Source: Anaeramoeba flamelloides (Eukaryota > Metamonada > Anaeramoebidae). Taken from it: a stretch of 64,000 nt of DNA. How positions within the stretch are numbered: position 1 is the first letter of the stretch; each line of letters opens with the position of its first letter. Made by a program: the position numbers and the translations under genes. The DNA is taken from assembly GCA_027625915.1 (NCBI GenBank), contig JANTQA010000060.1, forward strand, positions 7,006,001 to 7,070,000, given 5' to 3'. Positions 22,131 to 33,885 of this stretch are shown one piece after another. The notes under the pieces were generated by a model, which saw nothing but the letters and a program-made list of their open reading frames with translations, did not search any database and had not been told where the DNA came from.

Positions 22131-25100
22131 ATGTTTGATGTTTTATCAGACTTAGGAAAGAAAAAAAAAGGAACCAAAACAAAACAAAGTAATTCAAAAA
22201 AAAAACAGAAAACAAAAAAAAAAAAAGTGAACAAAAGTGACGAAAACAAAGAAGAGCCACTTTTAATAAATTCTACTGAAAAAGAAAATGTTGAAGAAAA
22301 AGAAAAAAAAGAATTAAATGAAAAACAAACAGACAACAAAAAAGAAACAGAAAAAGAAAAAGAAAAAGAAAAAGAAACAGAAAAAGAAACAGAAAAAGAA
22401 AAGATTCTTCCAATTTTTAAATATTCAAAAGAAAAAATGATTGATTTATTTTCTTTTAAACTATCAAAGCCTACAGACTTTCAATCACTCGAATGCATAA
22501 CCGTTGATTTTGAATTTCCTCCTGTCAGCCATCTTCCTTTCCAACTTAACCTCTCTCAACCTGTTAATTCTGATCTTTTTTTAAAAAAAAATAAAAAAGT
22601 TAACAAAAGTAAGTTTTTTCATTTTTTTTTTTATTTTTGCTTTAATTAAAGGGTGCTTAAAAAAAAAAAAAACATTAAAGAAAGATCAAGCAAAACTGTA
22701 CTTTATATTTTTGTCTTTATGAGAATTTACAAAAGATTTCTGCAATAAACGATCAAAACATATCAAAAACTATTTATTTTTTATGAAAAAAAGTCTCTTG
22801 TCTCACCCTAACTCTTATAAAAAGAGTGAAAAAACTTTTTTACACCATCTAGTCCCAGAGAAAGAATAGTTTTCTTTTCAGTTTACCAACTGTTTTTGTT
22901 TTAGTTTTAAAACCACTTTAGTCACAGTTTTTGAAACTGACCAATAAACCCCATTGGAATGATTATTTTGTTCATCTAATTTTGACAGTCTTCACTAGCT
23001 ACGTCAAATACTTTTTCAAATATTAGGCGAAAAAAATTTTTGACTCTGTTGTACAAAAGTTTATAACAACTAAAACCTTTAAAAAGCGTTGCTCAAGCTG
23101 CTAAAAATACAGAAACAAGTAGTATACAAAACTTTTCAAATTTTTTATCTCGCTCTTTTAACGTAGTTTAAATAATACTTTTTAAAACTTTCAGTCATCA
23201 CTTTTTGAGGCCTTCTGTATCAATTGTAAATTACATCCCATTAATCAAAATTTGATTTTTTTCCAATTTACAAATTTTTCAGGAATGCGAATATTAAAAA
23301 AACAACTTGGTCTTATAACACTCCACAGCAGTTTTCGAAAAGCCCGTCGTTTGTACAATATAACAATTCTTTATTTTTGTATTTTCAGATCACTAGTATA
23401 AAAAAATAAAATTAAAAATGTCAAGTTACGTAAAACTAAAACTTTAACTAACAATTCGTCCTTAATAAGATGGTTTATTACAATATAATCAACATTCCAG
23501 AAATTCAAATACTCGAGGACATTTTATTTATTGTAATTGAGGGATTACCGTCACCCTAGATTTCTCTATAATCAAAGTATGTTGTAATTGAGTGATAAAT
23601 GATATTAGTGCGCCATGGCTCAAATAGCCCTAAAAAATCAATTATAAATCTTATTGCACAATAAATTATATCATTTTTTACTAATGATCACTATTAAAAA
23701 TTGTTTCATTTTGAAAATTTTTTTTTTAATTCCTGTTTCCAAATCTAAAAATTGAAACCAAAATAATAGTTTTCCGGTATTTAATAATTCAGATTTAGAA
23801 CTTCTAAAAGTAACTATTTTTCAAATTTTTTTTCAGAGATCAAGATAATGCGTGCTCAACTACTATAATCCCTCTTTCAATATATAAGCCGTGCTTTTTT
23901 TTCTTCTTGTTCCAATGCAACATTCAATTTACTACTCAATTGTATACCTAAATTCAAATTAATTTTGAAAGTAAACTCCTTGGTATTTTCAGTAAAATTT
24001 AAATTAGTGGTACAAATAGTTGAAAATGTTCCGTAATATTCTCAATTTTTTTGAATTTTTATGTAGTCTTGAAGATTAAAATTTTCTTCAAAAATTAACT
24101 CTATTTTTTGAGGTAAATTTTACAATTTGATCCTTCATTTTTAGATTTCTTTTTAAACAATACAACTTTAAGAAACCAATACCATATTTAATTAGGTTTT
24201 ATTGTTCGTTTCTTTGATCGGTTAATATTTAGGTCTTCTATAACAAAAAAACACGCTTTTTATTTTGAATATCGGATTAAACTTTTATGTACGCTTTATT
24301 TTGATTACAGTAATTTGAAAGATTTACTCAACAATCATCAACATAAAAACCCAAAGAATGATTAGTTTTGTATCCTTTTTATAAAACTAATTGTAATATC
24401 AATATATTTCCAATATTTCAGAAATAATTTGTCAAAAAAATACATTCGTTAATACTTTAATATTTAAGAAAAAATGGATTTTTTAGATACTAATCAACAT
24501 TTCGAGACAAATTTAAGAGAGATATTTTGCAACTTTGGAGTCTGAATATTGATAATTCAACCTTTAAATTTGTGGTGAAATGCATATTTTTTACTAAAAT
24601 TGTTGGGTTTTTTACAAATACAAAGATCATTTTTAATTGATGAGATCAACAATTATTACTACTTGACTAATAGATTTTTTAGAGAAATTTGAACCCTGAC
24701 TCTCTAATGTTATTTACACACAATAGCAATATACTTTGATCTTATGCTTCTCCTTGGTAGACGCTAATCCCTTAATAGTTTTCGATTTTTAAAACTCTCT
24801 TGTCGAGAAAAAAAGGTTTTTTTTTGGGTGGGGTAAAAATTTTTAAATAACTTGGAAAATGATTTTTAGTTTAATTCGATTTTGAGATACTGTTAATTGT
24901 GAAATAAAAAGATCAAAAAATTTCATTCAGCTTTACCAAAATAATCACTTTCCAAGAAATCAAAACAAATCATGAAATTCACCAATTCTATAAGAGAAAT
25001 TAATATTTTAAACTGATTTATGGAATTAATAAATATGAAAGAATACAGGATTTTAAAATTTTTTTTTTTTTGAAAAGCCGAATGAAAATTTTATTCCATT

Positions 25101-28022
25101 TATTTTGCAACAAATAGTATTTAATTGAATAGATAATAACTAATATATTTACAAATGCTGTAATTTATAATAAAACTAAAATATTGGAAAAAAAATTTTT
25201 TGATGATAAATATTGATTTTCCTGGGTTTTCCAGAATTTAAAAGAATAGAGTATAATTAATAGTTTTCATTCTATTCTTTTTAGTCCTGAAAAACCTAAT
25301 GGGGGTGCCCTATGTTTTTCAGGATTCAAAGTGATCGAGTAAAATCTATGATTTTTCTCTATTCTTTTAAATTCTGAAAAATCTAGGCACTTTTCAGCAC
25401 TCTACTGCACTTTTAGAAACCCTAAATTTATATTTAGAATTTCTTATTCTATCAAAAACTTTTGCAAGATTACAGCAACTCATGCTATAGCTTTTCTTAA
25501 AAAACAAAAAAAAAAAAAAATCTTTATTTCGAAACAAAAACAAGAAAAAAGAGAAAGAAACCCAAGAAATAAAAGAGAGATTAAAAACGATTAATAAAAA
25601 AAGTAAAAACTTGATTAAAAATTGAGTTTTTACCCCGAATGTTGAATGTGTTGGTGGTTTTTTCCTTTTATGTTAATTAAAAACCTACCAATTCCTCCTT
25701 TTTCATTTAACTATAAGAATAAGATCATTTTATTAGAAAAACTTCAATGTTTTGAAAATAATTATTTTACAATTTATTTACTTTTTTTCAAAAAAAAATT
25801 AATGATCAAATAATAGAAATTTAAAATAAACATTTACTCCAAAACTCAATAAATGTCAATTGATTTCAATAAGGGTATCAATATTTAAACTATCCATTGT
25901 TAAACATTTGGTGGTTTCTATTTTTATACTATAATATATTCTCTAGTATTTTCAATAAATTACTAATAACAAAATTTGTAATGTTCATTCAAAAATAATG
26001 TGCACCTTGATTTTTATTTTTTTAAATTTTAATTTTTGTTTTTTATTTTTTTGGGTTTAATTTTATTTTAAAGAAGGAATTAATAATACTTATTTTGATT
26101 ATCCACAAATACGTATCTACCTAAATATATCAAAGAAAAGAAAGAAATCTTGAGTAATTAAAATATGAAATATAAAATGAATTTTATTGTGTCCACATTG
26201 GATGATTTTCTTACTATTAGATCAATTTAAAAGTGATGAATTCTTCTCAAATTTTTTAGAATTTTGTCACTTGGAATTTAAAAGACAAGCTGGGGAAAAT
26301 ATTTTTATTTATAACATCCATTTCACTTTGTTAATATTAATCAAACTCTAATTTGAGAACCAAGATTGTTTATAGTTATTCTAAGATTTCCAAAACTGGG
26401 AAAATCAAAGAAAAAAAAAGATACAGCAGCATCCATTAAAATATTGAAATTTATCTATGACGTGATTGTTTATTATTTGAGATAAAAAATTTTTGATAAA
26501 CATACCCATTTAATATCATAATTCCAAAAACTAATAATGATTACCAAATTAAATCTTTTTTTAATATCAAACTAAATAGGAAAAAAAAAAACTGATCTAA
26601 AACCTGTTCCTGATATCCAACAAACAGTAGAGTTTATTAAGAAAGAATTTGAAAAGGAAACGCTTGAATTAATAAAGGAAAATAAAGAAAAATTAGAAGA
26701 AGAAGAAGAAGAAGAAGAAGAAGAAGAAAAAAAGATTGAAAATGAAAAAATTGAAAAAAAGATCGAAATAAATGAAAAGAATAAATCAACAAAAAGACCT
26801 TTTAGGTGTAAACATTTTATCTCAGAATTAGCCCCAAACGAAGAACCAAAATGGTTTTATACTAACAAATCAGGTATTCAATTTTTTTTTATTTCTTTTT
26901 AATTATATTAATTTTGTTGTTATTCTTCTTTATTTATCTAATTTATTTGTAAACATTTTTTAAATATACATTGTAATAATTTTAAACCAAGGAAAAATAA
27001 ATGGGCCTTATGAATTAAATGAAATGAGAAAAATTTTTATTGAAAAAAAAATTGAAATGGTATTAATAAAAAGAATAATTGACCCACTTTTTGTTCCGCT
27101 AAAACTAATTTATCCAAATGAAGAAGAAATATTTCAAAGCAAGATAAAACCCAACTTCCCACCATTTGAATCCCAATTGAAAGAAATAATTGAAATGTTC
27201 AAAATTTTAGAATCAAAAGAAGAAAAGGATTCAGACTTGGAAAAGGATGCACAATCACAGCAAAAGGTGGAAATTAAACAAGACGAAAATTACTTAAAAG
27301 GGTACAACGAAAATAATATCCCAACACATCGAAACCCTATAATATTTGTACCCAACAAAAATAAAAAGAGAAGAAATGAAAAAAAAATTACTTTTGTTGA
27401 TAATAATACTAAAAGTTGGGTGACACTTGATAAGGAGAATAAAAAAAAATCATTATTAGAAATACTTGAAGAAGAAAAAGAAAAAGAAAAAGAAAAATCT
27501 AAAGCTAAATCTAAATCAAAAAGAAATCAGAATCAAAATAAGAACCAGAATCAAAATAAGAACCAGAATAAGAATCAAAAATCAAAATCAAATCCAAAGC
27601 AAAAGCCAAAGCAAAAGCAAAAGATCAAGCCAAAGCAAAAGCCAAGGGTAGGGGCAAATAATCAAAAATCAAACAAGAATATTCCAACAAATATAAAGAA
27701 AAAAAGAAATGAAAATAAGGAAAAGGAAAATAATTCAAATTTAAAACAACAAAAAAAAATAAATTATTTCGAAACACAAAAAAAATATAAACCTCATGAA
27801 ATTTATAGAAATGATTTTAAAAACTGGTGTGACCAACAAATGAAGGAAATATCAAATCAAATTGAACCAATTTTTATTAAATTTTTATTAACATTAAAAT
27901 CTAAAAAGCAGATAAGAGATTTTACAATCGAATATCTAGGTAGAGGTAAAAAGGTTTTAATTTTTATAGATAAATTCATTGAATTAAAAAATTCGACTTT
28001 GGATAAACTTGAAAAGAAATAA
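22131..28022 (+). CDS. GIGYF: GIGYF-like GYF-domain translational repressor
   Basis: Three exons: 22131-22608, 26580-26873 and 26992-28022. Both introns are phase 1, giving 600 residues. Residues 1-91 are K/E-rich, then FKYSKEKMIDLF (Tyr98, Met103) matches the YxxxxM-hydrophobic motif by which GIGYF proteins bind the cap protein 4EHP (human YGREEMLAL). The GYF fold is split by intron 2: EPKWFYTNKSG joins KINGPYELNEM, as in WFYKDPQGEIQGPF. A K/N/Q-rich linker follows. The C-terminus (FKNWCDQQMKEI... IEYLGRGKKVLIFIDKFIE) matches the conserved GIGYF tail (FTQWCEQML... YLGDTLEAKEFAKQFLE). The family represses translation and promotes mRNA decay in the cytoplasm. Three family landmarks in order support the 3971-bp first intron. 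The GYF tripeptide itself is replaced (see findings). Further small exons in intron 1 cannot be excluded. Confidence 0.85.
23480..24700 (-). repeat. Dispersed repeat R4, longest copy
   Basis: About 1.2 kb. Its parts recur at 17510-17800, 47820-48060 plus 48240-48430, and 52280-52900. On the minus strand the segment near 23545-23680 reads VKNDIIYCAIRFIIDF followed by YHSITTYFDYREI. The copy at 52843-53085 reads VKNVLIYCVIVFIIDF followed by a related H/Y-rich stretch, so R4 may once have encoded a protein. No known family motif and no terminal repeats were recognised. Confidence 0.65.
25195..25400. repeat. Palindromic repeat R5, two units
   Basis: Two adjacent imperfect palindromes: CCAGAATTTAAAAGAATAGA...TTCTATTCTTTTTAGTCCTG (25214-25290) and TTTTCAGGATTCAAAGTGAT...CTCTATTCTTTTAAATTCTG (25315-25377). 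The second ends in CTAGGCACTTTTCAGCAC. The same palindrome and tail (CTAGGCACTTGACGGCAC) recur at 39627-39720 in the Brf1 intron. Confidence 0.7.
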
Positions 28023-29029
28023 TAATATTTAAAGATTTAATCTTTAAATTATTAAAGTCATTTCCAAAAAGAGTGTAATCAAAAAATTTTTTAATTTATT
28101 CCTGAAAAATAGATCAATTGGAGTTTGCCATCTATATTTATATAAACGTTCAAAACTTTTTTGTCAAGCTTTTTTAAAATGGCTATACTCTTTTTTATTT
28201 ATTTTTATTTTCGATAAAATATTATAAAATAAACCGATCTATTTTTAATTTTTCTTTTTTGAAATTTTTATTTTTTTTTTTTCAGCACATAAAGTAACTT
28301 GAGGCAAAAATAATTGTATTTTTAATAATGTAATCAAAACTTTCTTTTCTTGAAAAAAAATTTAAATGTTCAAAATAAGATATATTACTATCAAATCTAT
28401 AAAACAAAAATTAAAAAAAACAGAAAATTCCTTTTTTTTTAACTCTTTGGTTTGGTCTTATTCCTAAGAATTTCTATTAATAATTAAATTTTTTTTTGTA
28501 AGAAAAAAATTAATTTTGAATATTATGTGATGAATAAACATAAAAGAGGTTAATGGGTACTTAAAGGTATAGTAACTCATGGTAGATTTTCCCCAGTCCC
28601 AAGGTTCAATTTGACAGAAAAAAAGGTATTGTAAAATGGTCACCTCTTTTGATTGGTAAAATTCAAATAACAAAAAAAAAAAATTTTTGATATCCTTATT
28701 GGAAAAAAATCAAATTACCAAATCAAGTTGAAAAAGGATTTTCAATTCCAAAAATTCAATTGAAAAAAAAATTTCATTGGATCTCATTGATAAAAAATTC
28801 AAATTTAAAAAAAAAAAAATTATTCTTTTTTGATTTTTAAATTTGTAAATACTTTAATTTCTTCCATTTGAAATAATTTATTTACTTTTAGAGTATAATA
28901 GTTTGTATTCGTTTTAATCTCATTCGTAGCAATTTTAAAAATCTTCTAAAATTTTCAAAGTTGTGATTTTGTGATATTATTTAGATAAAAATAACTTCGG
29001 TTATTTGAGCTAAGTTGAGAAAACAAATA
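28023..29029. other. Gene-free AT-rich stretch
   Basis: Downstream of the GIGYF gene. A minus-strand frame at 28464-28673 has no recognisable features. Nothing else was seen. Confidence 0.45.
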
Positions 29030-29700
29030 ATATATTTTTCTTGATAGGGTGATATTTATAGCACATAGTTAGAAAAATATTTTACTTGTTGTTGAAATAT
29101 TGAGTAAAATTACTGTGAGTTATTATTTGTTGAAATTGAGGATCTTCAATGAAAAAAAAATTAATTAAAAAAATTAAAAAAAAAAATGTTAAAAATTCAA
29201 ACAGTTTTTTTATTCCTTTTTTTTTAGATCTTTAAAGCTAGATATATACTTAAATTCTAATAAAATTATTAAAAGTAATTACTCTTGATGAAAAAATTAA
29301 CTTATTTTAAATTACATCATTTTTCAAGTTTTTTTTTTCGCCCTATTTAAACTCTTTAAAGAAATCACTTTGTCTAATGACAACATCTTTTAAATGATTT
29401 TTTTTTTAATAATAATTATATCTAATTAATTCAGATCTGGAGAAAATTTACTTATCTTCTATTGATCTAGCTCTTCTTTTTTTTATATTTAAAGATTTTA
29501 ACAAAAACTCCAGCCATGTATTTCAAAAAAAAAAAAAAAAAAACAAGAAAGGAAGAAAGAAAAGGTAAAAAAAAAACGATATTAGTTATAATCATTGGAG
29601 TATTATCTAAGAAGGGTCTTTTTTCTAGAAATAACCAATAGAAATATTCCTAGAAATAAAGGTTATTTTTTATCATTTTTATTAGTTTTACTTTCAAAAA
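29030..29700. repeat. Dispersed repeat R1, copy 2
   Basis: The same-orientation counterpart of 5440-6115: GATATTTATAGCACATAG, GTGAGTTATTATTTGTTGAA, GAGGATCTTCA, AACAAAAACTC and GGTTATTTTTTATCATTT. The short open frame at 29595-29801 lies partly inside and is not considered a gene. Confidence 0.65.
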
Positions 29701-30962
29701 AAAAATTAACTCAAAAAAAAATACTCAAAAAATTAAAAATAAATCTTTATATCTTCAAAAAATGTCAGAGTCAAAACTTCAAAACTAAAATAATTATATA
29801 AAAATTATAATTTACAACAGTTTATAATAGAATTTTAGGGTAATGGTTAAGTGATTGTTTCTAATATTTTCTTTAGTTATTTGGTGTTGGTTTTTAGAAA
29901 TCAATCACAAATTGATTAGTTTAATTTATATTAGATATTGATAAAAATGTAATTTTTTTTTTTTTCACTTTTAATAATTATTTTTCTGCCCAATGGCTTT
30001 ACTCTTAATAATAATTTTTTTAATAAAAATTTAAAATTTTGACTTGTTTACAATTCACAACTATTTTAAAAAGTTTAGATAACAAAGTTTTCAAAATTTT
30101 CATTCTTAAAACTTTCTAAAAATTAAAAGTTTTAAAATAGCTCTAAATTAAATATTAGATTTTTAAATAAACTATATTTCATAATAAATGGCCCAATTTT
30201 TTTTTATTTTTTTTTTAGAAGACAAATATTTCTAGTGTATAGTCCTATAAATTACAATAGTAATTTTTTTATTATAATAGATAAATTTAATTTACAAAAA
30301 TTTTTATTTTCAAAATTTCATTTTTAATTGACCAATTATTTTGAAATGGGGTTGATTTAAGGTTCTTAATATTGTGTATGTTACTTGTTTAAATCTTTTC
30401 CTTAAGATCTCAATTGAATTAAATTTTAAGACAAATATATAAGAAAAAGCTTTGTATGTCTTAATTTCATTTATTCAATATTAAACAATTGAGTTACAGC
30501 ACTTTTTATATACATGTTTATTATTTTGTGTAACAAATTAATTTGGTTTTTATGAATTTTGATTAAAAATCGTTTTTCTCAAAATCTACTCATTAATTGC
30601 TTAAAAAAAAAATAAATTATTTCCTTGGTTATAATCAACTATGTAGACTATATCTTAAAATTCAATAAATAAAATTGATATAAAAAGTAATAATATATTT
30701 TGAATTTTTCAGAAAGAAAAATAAAAAAAATGTAAATAATAAAAAAAAAAAAGTAAAAAACAAAGAAAAAAAAAAAAAGAAAAAAAAAAAAATAAAGTAA
30801 GAAAGAAATAAAGAAAATAAAAAAGAAAGAAAGAAATAAAATGAAAAAAAAATTGATCAACAATTCTTTGTCAATAGATTTTAAAAAAATTAAAGGTAAT
30901 GAAAAAACAAAAACAACGAGAACAAACGAAAATATTCTCTAATTATTTAAAAAATGAATTGA
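29701..30962. other. Gene-free AT-rich stretch
   Basis: Poly(A)-rich A/G tract at about 30715-30850 just downstream of the vWA gene. No coding sequence was recognised. Confidence 0.5.
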
Positions 30963-32489
30963 TTAATTTTCTTCCTCTTCGTGCATTAAACGCCCATCAA
31001 GGTGCTCTTTAAGATCATCATACGGCACGTCAACTTTCGTTTCTTCAGTTCTAAATGCCTTCATTCCAGAGGGTGTTTGTCCACCATGTTCAAAGGTAGC
31101 CAAGCCAGCCTTTGATAATCCCTTTGGAGGTGTCATGTCTCTGTGTTGTTTCCAAAGGATCGCTATTGAAACGATTGAAGTAACAATGCCAAGTACTGTA
31201 AAGACGATGATAGCAACACACAGTTTGTATTGTGTTTTGGAATTATTTGATGCGGTCAGAGCGCAAACTAGAATAAAAACTAGGGTTAAAAAGAAGCAGG
31301 TAACGTAGTGTGCGTAATAGGTGTACCTTCTGGTTTCAGGTCGAATTTTGAAGAGTGGCACCATGTTGCTAATCAATAATAACAATAATAATGATAGCAC
31401 GATCAGGGCACCTGGGCAACTTGATGCACTAAACTCGACACACTCATTATTGATAATGTCCGACAGGACACCGCCTAACCCGGAATACCCCTCTTCGACA
31501 TATTCCACATGCTCGTCGAATGGATCTGATGCAATCAGCTCGAAGGTTCCAAACATTCGATCTTTGTTTGTGTCTGTTGTCTTGACGCCAATACAATATA
31601 TTTTCACATCGTCGTCCTTTAATTCATCTGCAATGCCCTTCAACTTCTCGTCAGTGTTTGTGTTATCCGCACCGTCAGTGATTAAAACTACCAATTTTTG
31701 ATGCTCGTCGCCTGTTCTTCCATGCTCGTTAAACTCGGTTTGCGACAACTCAAGCCCAGAGTAAATGTTCGTTGTGCCCCCTACGTCTGCCGAAGTCTCA
31801 ATGCCTTTCCTTAGTGCGCACGTGGATCCCGTAAGACACATCGACAATTCGGCTCGCGTTGCAAATTGGATAATGGCAATATACGCGCCAGAGTCTCCAC
31901 GGACATTGAAGCGATCAACAACAGAGTTCGCAAAGTCCTTGACTTGATCCCACTCATCCTCTAAAATAGATTCGGAGTGATCCAAGATTAAGATCAAGTC
32001 GACAGGATTATCACATTCAGCTTTTTTTTTTTTATTAGTTTGTTATTTTAAAGTTTTTCGTTTGAGTGATTTTTGGAATGAGTATTGATTTGTTTATGAG
32101 GTATTTCAAATTTTTTTCACACCACACAAGTTTGGGGTTGAGATTGAAAAAAATTTAAATTATTATTTCAACAAGTGAAAATTAAAACAAGAAAAAAGTT
32201 CAATTAAGCAAGAAGGAGTGAAATTTTGATTTTGAACTGTTTTTATTTCTTTGGATTTTTTTTATATTGGTTTGTGTTGTTTTTTGAATTTATTGAAAAT
32301 TGATCGAAGCTTTTTGAAGAGAACTCTTTTTTTTTTTTTTTATTGTTTGGTTTGGTTTCAAAGAAAAAGAAAAAAAAATAATAAAAAAAGAAAAAGATGT
32401 TTCTACAAACTTTCAGAAGATTCTTCACAAAAAGTAAAGCCAGCGAAAAAAAGTGCGAAGATTAGTCCAAACAAAAATAAAAATTTCAT
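30963..32489 (-). CDS. Secreted-type vWA-domain protein with three TM helices
   Basis: Proposed exons are 32411-32489 (ATG at 32489; signal peptide MKFLFLFGLIFALFFAGFTF) and 30963-32020, with a phase-1 intron of about 390 bp; 378 residues. The donor could be GTTTGT (after 32411) or GTGAAG (after 32429); both keep the frame. The vWA domain starts PVDLILILDHSES: MIDAS residues Asp40, Ser42 and Ser44 are present, as are Thr in GGTTNIY and Asp in LITDGAD, so metal-dependent ligand binding looks intact. After residue 225 come three hydrophobic helices (about 230-250, 263-284, 292-316) and an acidic cytoplasmic-type tail ending in a run of E. It is probably an adhesion or sensor protein at a membrane. 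The ligand is unknown. The main exon is clearly richer in G+C and uses GCG/TCG/CGC codons unlike its neighbours. Confidence 0.8.
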
Positions 32490-33599
32490 GAACACAAAAG
32501 TTTAACAAAAACCCAAAAAATAATTTTTAAAAATGAACCGAAATTACTCTCTACAAAAAAGTATCTGACTTTTACAAAAACTGTATCCCTTTTCAAACAA
32601 TTTACAAACCTTTCAAATACTTTAGAACACTGTTAAAAGCGTAAAAACTATGTAAAAGTCACAAAATTTTTTACTTTTAAAATCTTCAGTTGTGTTCTAA
32701 AACTCCAAACTAAATGTGAGTTGAAACTCTGTTTTAGAATTATCATAACAATTTTCAATTTTTATTGATTTAACGAAAAGTAGTATTTCGCTTGTTATTT
32801 CTTTTCAATTCTTTTTTCAAATACTGAAATTTTGATGAGGTTTATTCCGGTAAATTGGAGTCAATAAAAAATTTCTCAAAATATTTCAAAAAAAGTAAAA
32901 TCCGAAAGAGTAGTGAATTAAGTTTTGGTTTTTTTTTTTTGTGAAGAAATATGATGTTTTCATTAATTAACCAACCCATTTATCTTTTTTTGTCATGCTT
33001 CTATTGGTTGAACAAAACCTTCTTTTTTGAGAGGTGTGTTGTTTCTATTTAATTTGTAACGATTATTTCTTGTCTTGGTTGGGGTGAGGGAAGAGAAAAA
33101 ATATGTATTTTTTTTAAAAATATTGTGTAGATGTACCACAGCTGTTTTGATCACACCCACTACTATGTTTTTCATAAAAATATTTCCATTAGTCACATAA
33201 CAATAACACTTTGGTTTTTCGAAAAATAAGGGTATTTCAATTACAAATGGGAAAAATTTTCTCTTCTTTTTCTCGATTTTTCTTTTCCATATTTTCCTTT
33301 TTCAAATCCAGTTTTTAAATTTGCAACGTATGTATTTGAGAACTCAATTTATAAACGAAAAAGGGTATGAAGGAAAATATTTTCCCAATAATTATTCGAA
33401 TACCAGTAATTGAAAATTAGAATGAGATTCTTTTAATTAATATTGAAGTAACATCCAAAAACATCAATTAATTATTTTTTAATCTAATCTTTACAATTTA
33501 TTCAGTGACTTATCATCGCCATTTTTCAAAAAAGTTTTAATAAGATTTAATAAGGTAAAATTTACTAAAAATATAAAATAAGATCAATTCATATAAGAA
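32490..33599. other. Upstream flank of the vWA gene with one weak open frame
   Basis: A 67-residue minus-strand frame (32993-33196; IKTAVVHLHNIFKKNTYFFS and a basic tail) has moderate composition but no recognised domain. Its context upstream of the vWA gene suggests it could be a leader exon or chance. Confidence 0.25.
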
Positions 33600-33885
33600 A
33601 AAAAAAATAAATAAAAGCAAAATTGAGGACTCAGAAACAATAACAGTTTTTTAATACTATCTTCGCGTTTTAGTTGTTATAGGATTGATCAATAATTTTA
33701 AATTTATTGAAAAAATTTGACTGTTTTTAAGATCTCCAAAACTACCAATTGTATTTAAATATGAGATGATTTTTTATTAGTTTTTATTGATTTGATCTAT
33801 AATAATAAAATGAATTATTCTTTTAAGTTAAATTGTTTCTTCCATTAATTGATTTCACTTTACCTTTATATCCAGGATTCATATT
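33600..33885. repeat. Dispersed repeat R2, copy 2
   Basis: Same-orientation counterpart of 2985-3290, with GAGGACTCAG, AACAATAACAGTT, TTTAATACTATC, GATTGATCAAT, AAGATCTCC and TTAATTGATTTCACTTT. Confidence 0.65.

Larger units (their letters stand above)
22609..26579 (+). other. Giant first intron of the GIGYF gene
   Basis: Donor GTAAGTTTTT follows AACAAAA at 22608; the acceptor is AAATAG before 26580. Phase 1 is preserved (KKVNK-R-KKKTDLKP). The 3971 bp hold dispersed repeat R4 in antisense orientation (about 23480-24700) and a palindromic repeat (25195-25400). No host exon was recognised inside. Confidence 0.7.

Noticed and set aside
26700-26735. GAA-repeat tract as a free microsatellite
   Set aside because: It lies within exon 2 of the GIGYF gene and encodes a run of Glu in frame.
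31321-31947. Plus-strand open frames opposite the vWA gene
   Set aside because: They are antisense shadows of a well-supported, G+C-richer exon with a complete MIDAS.
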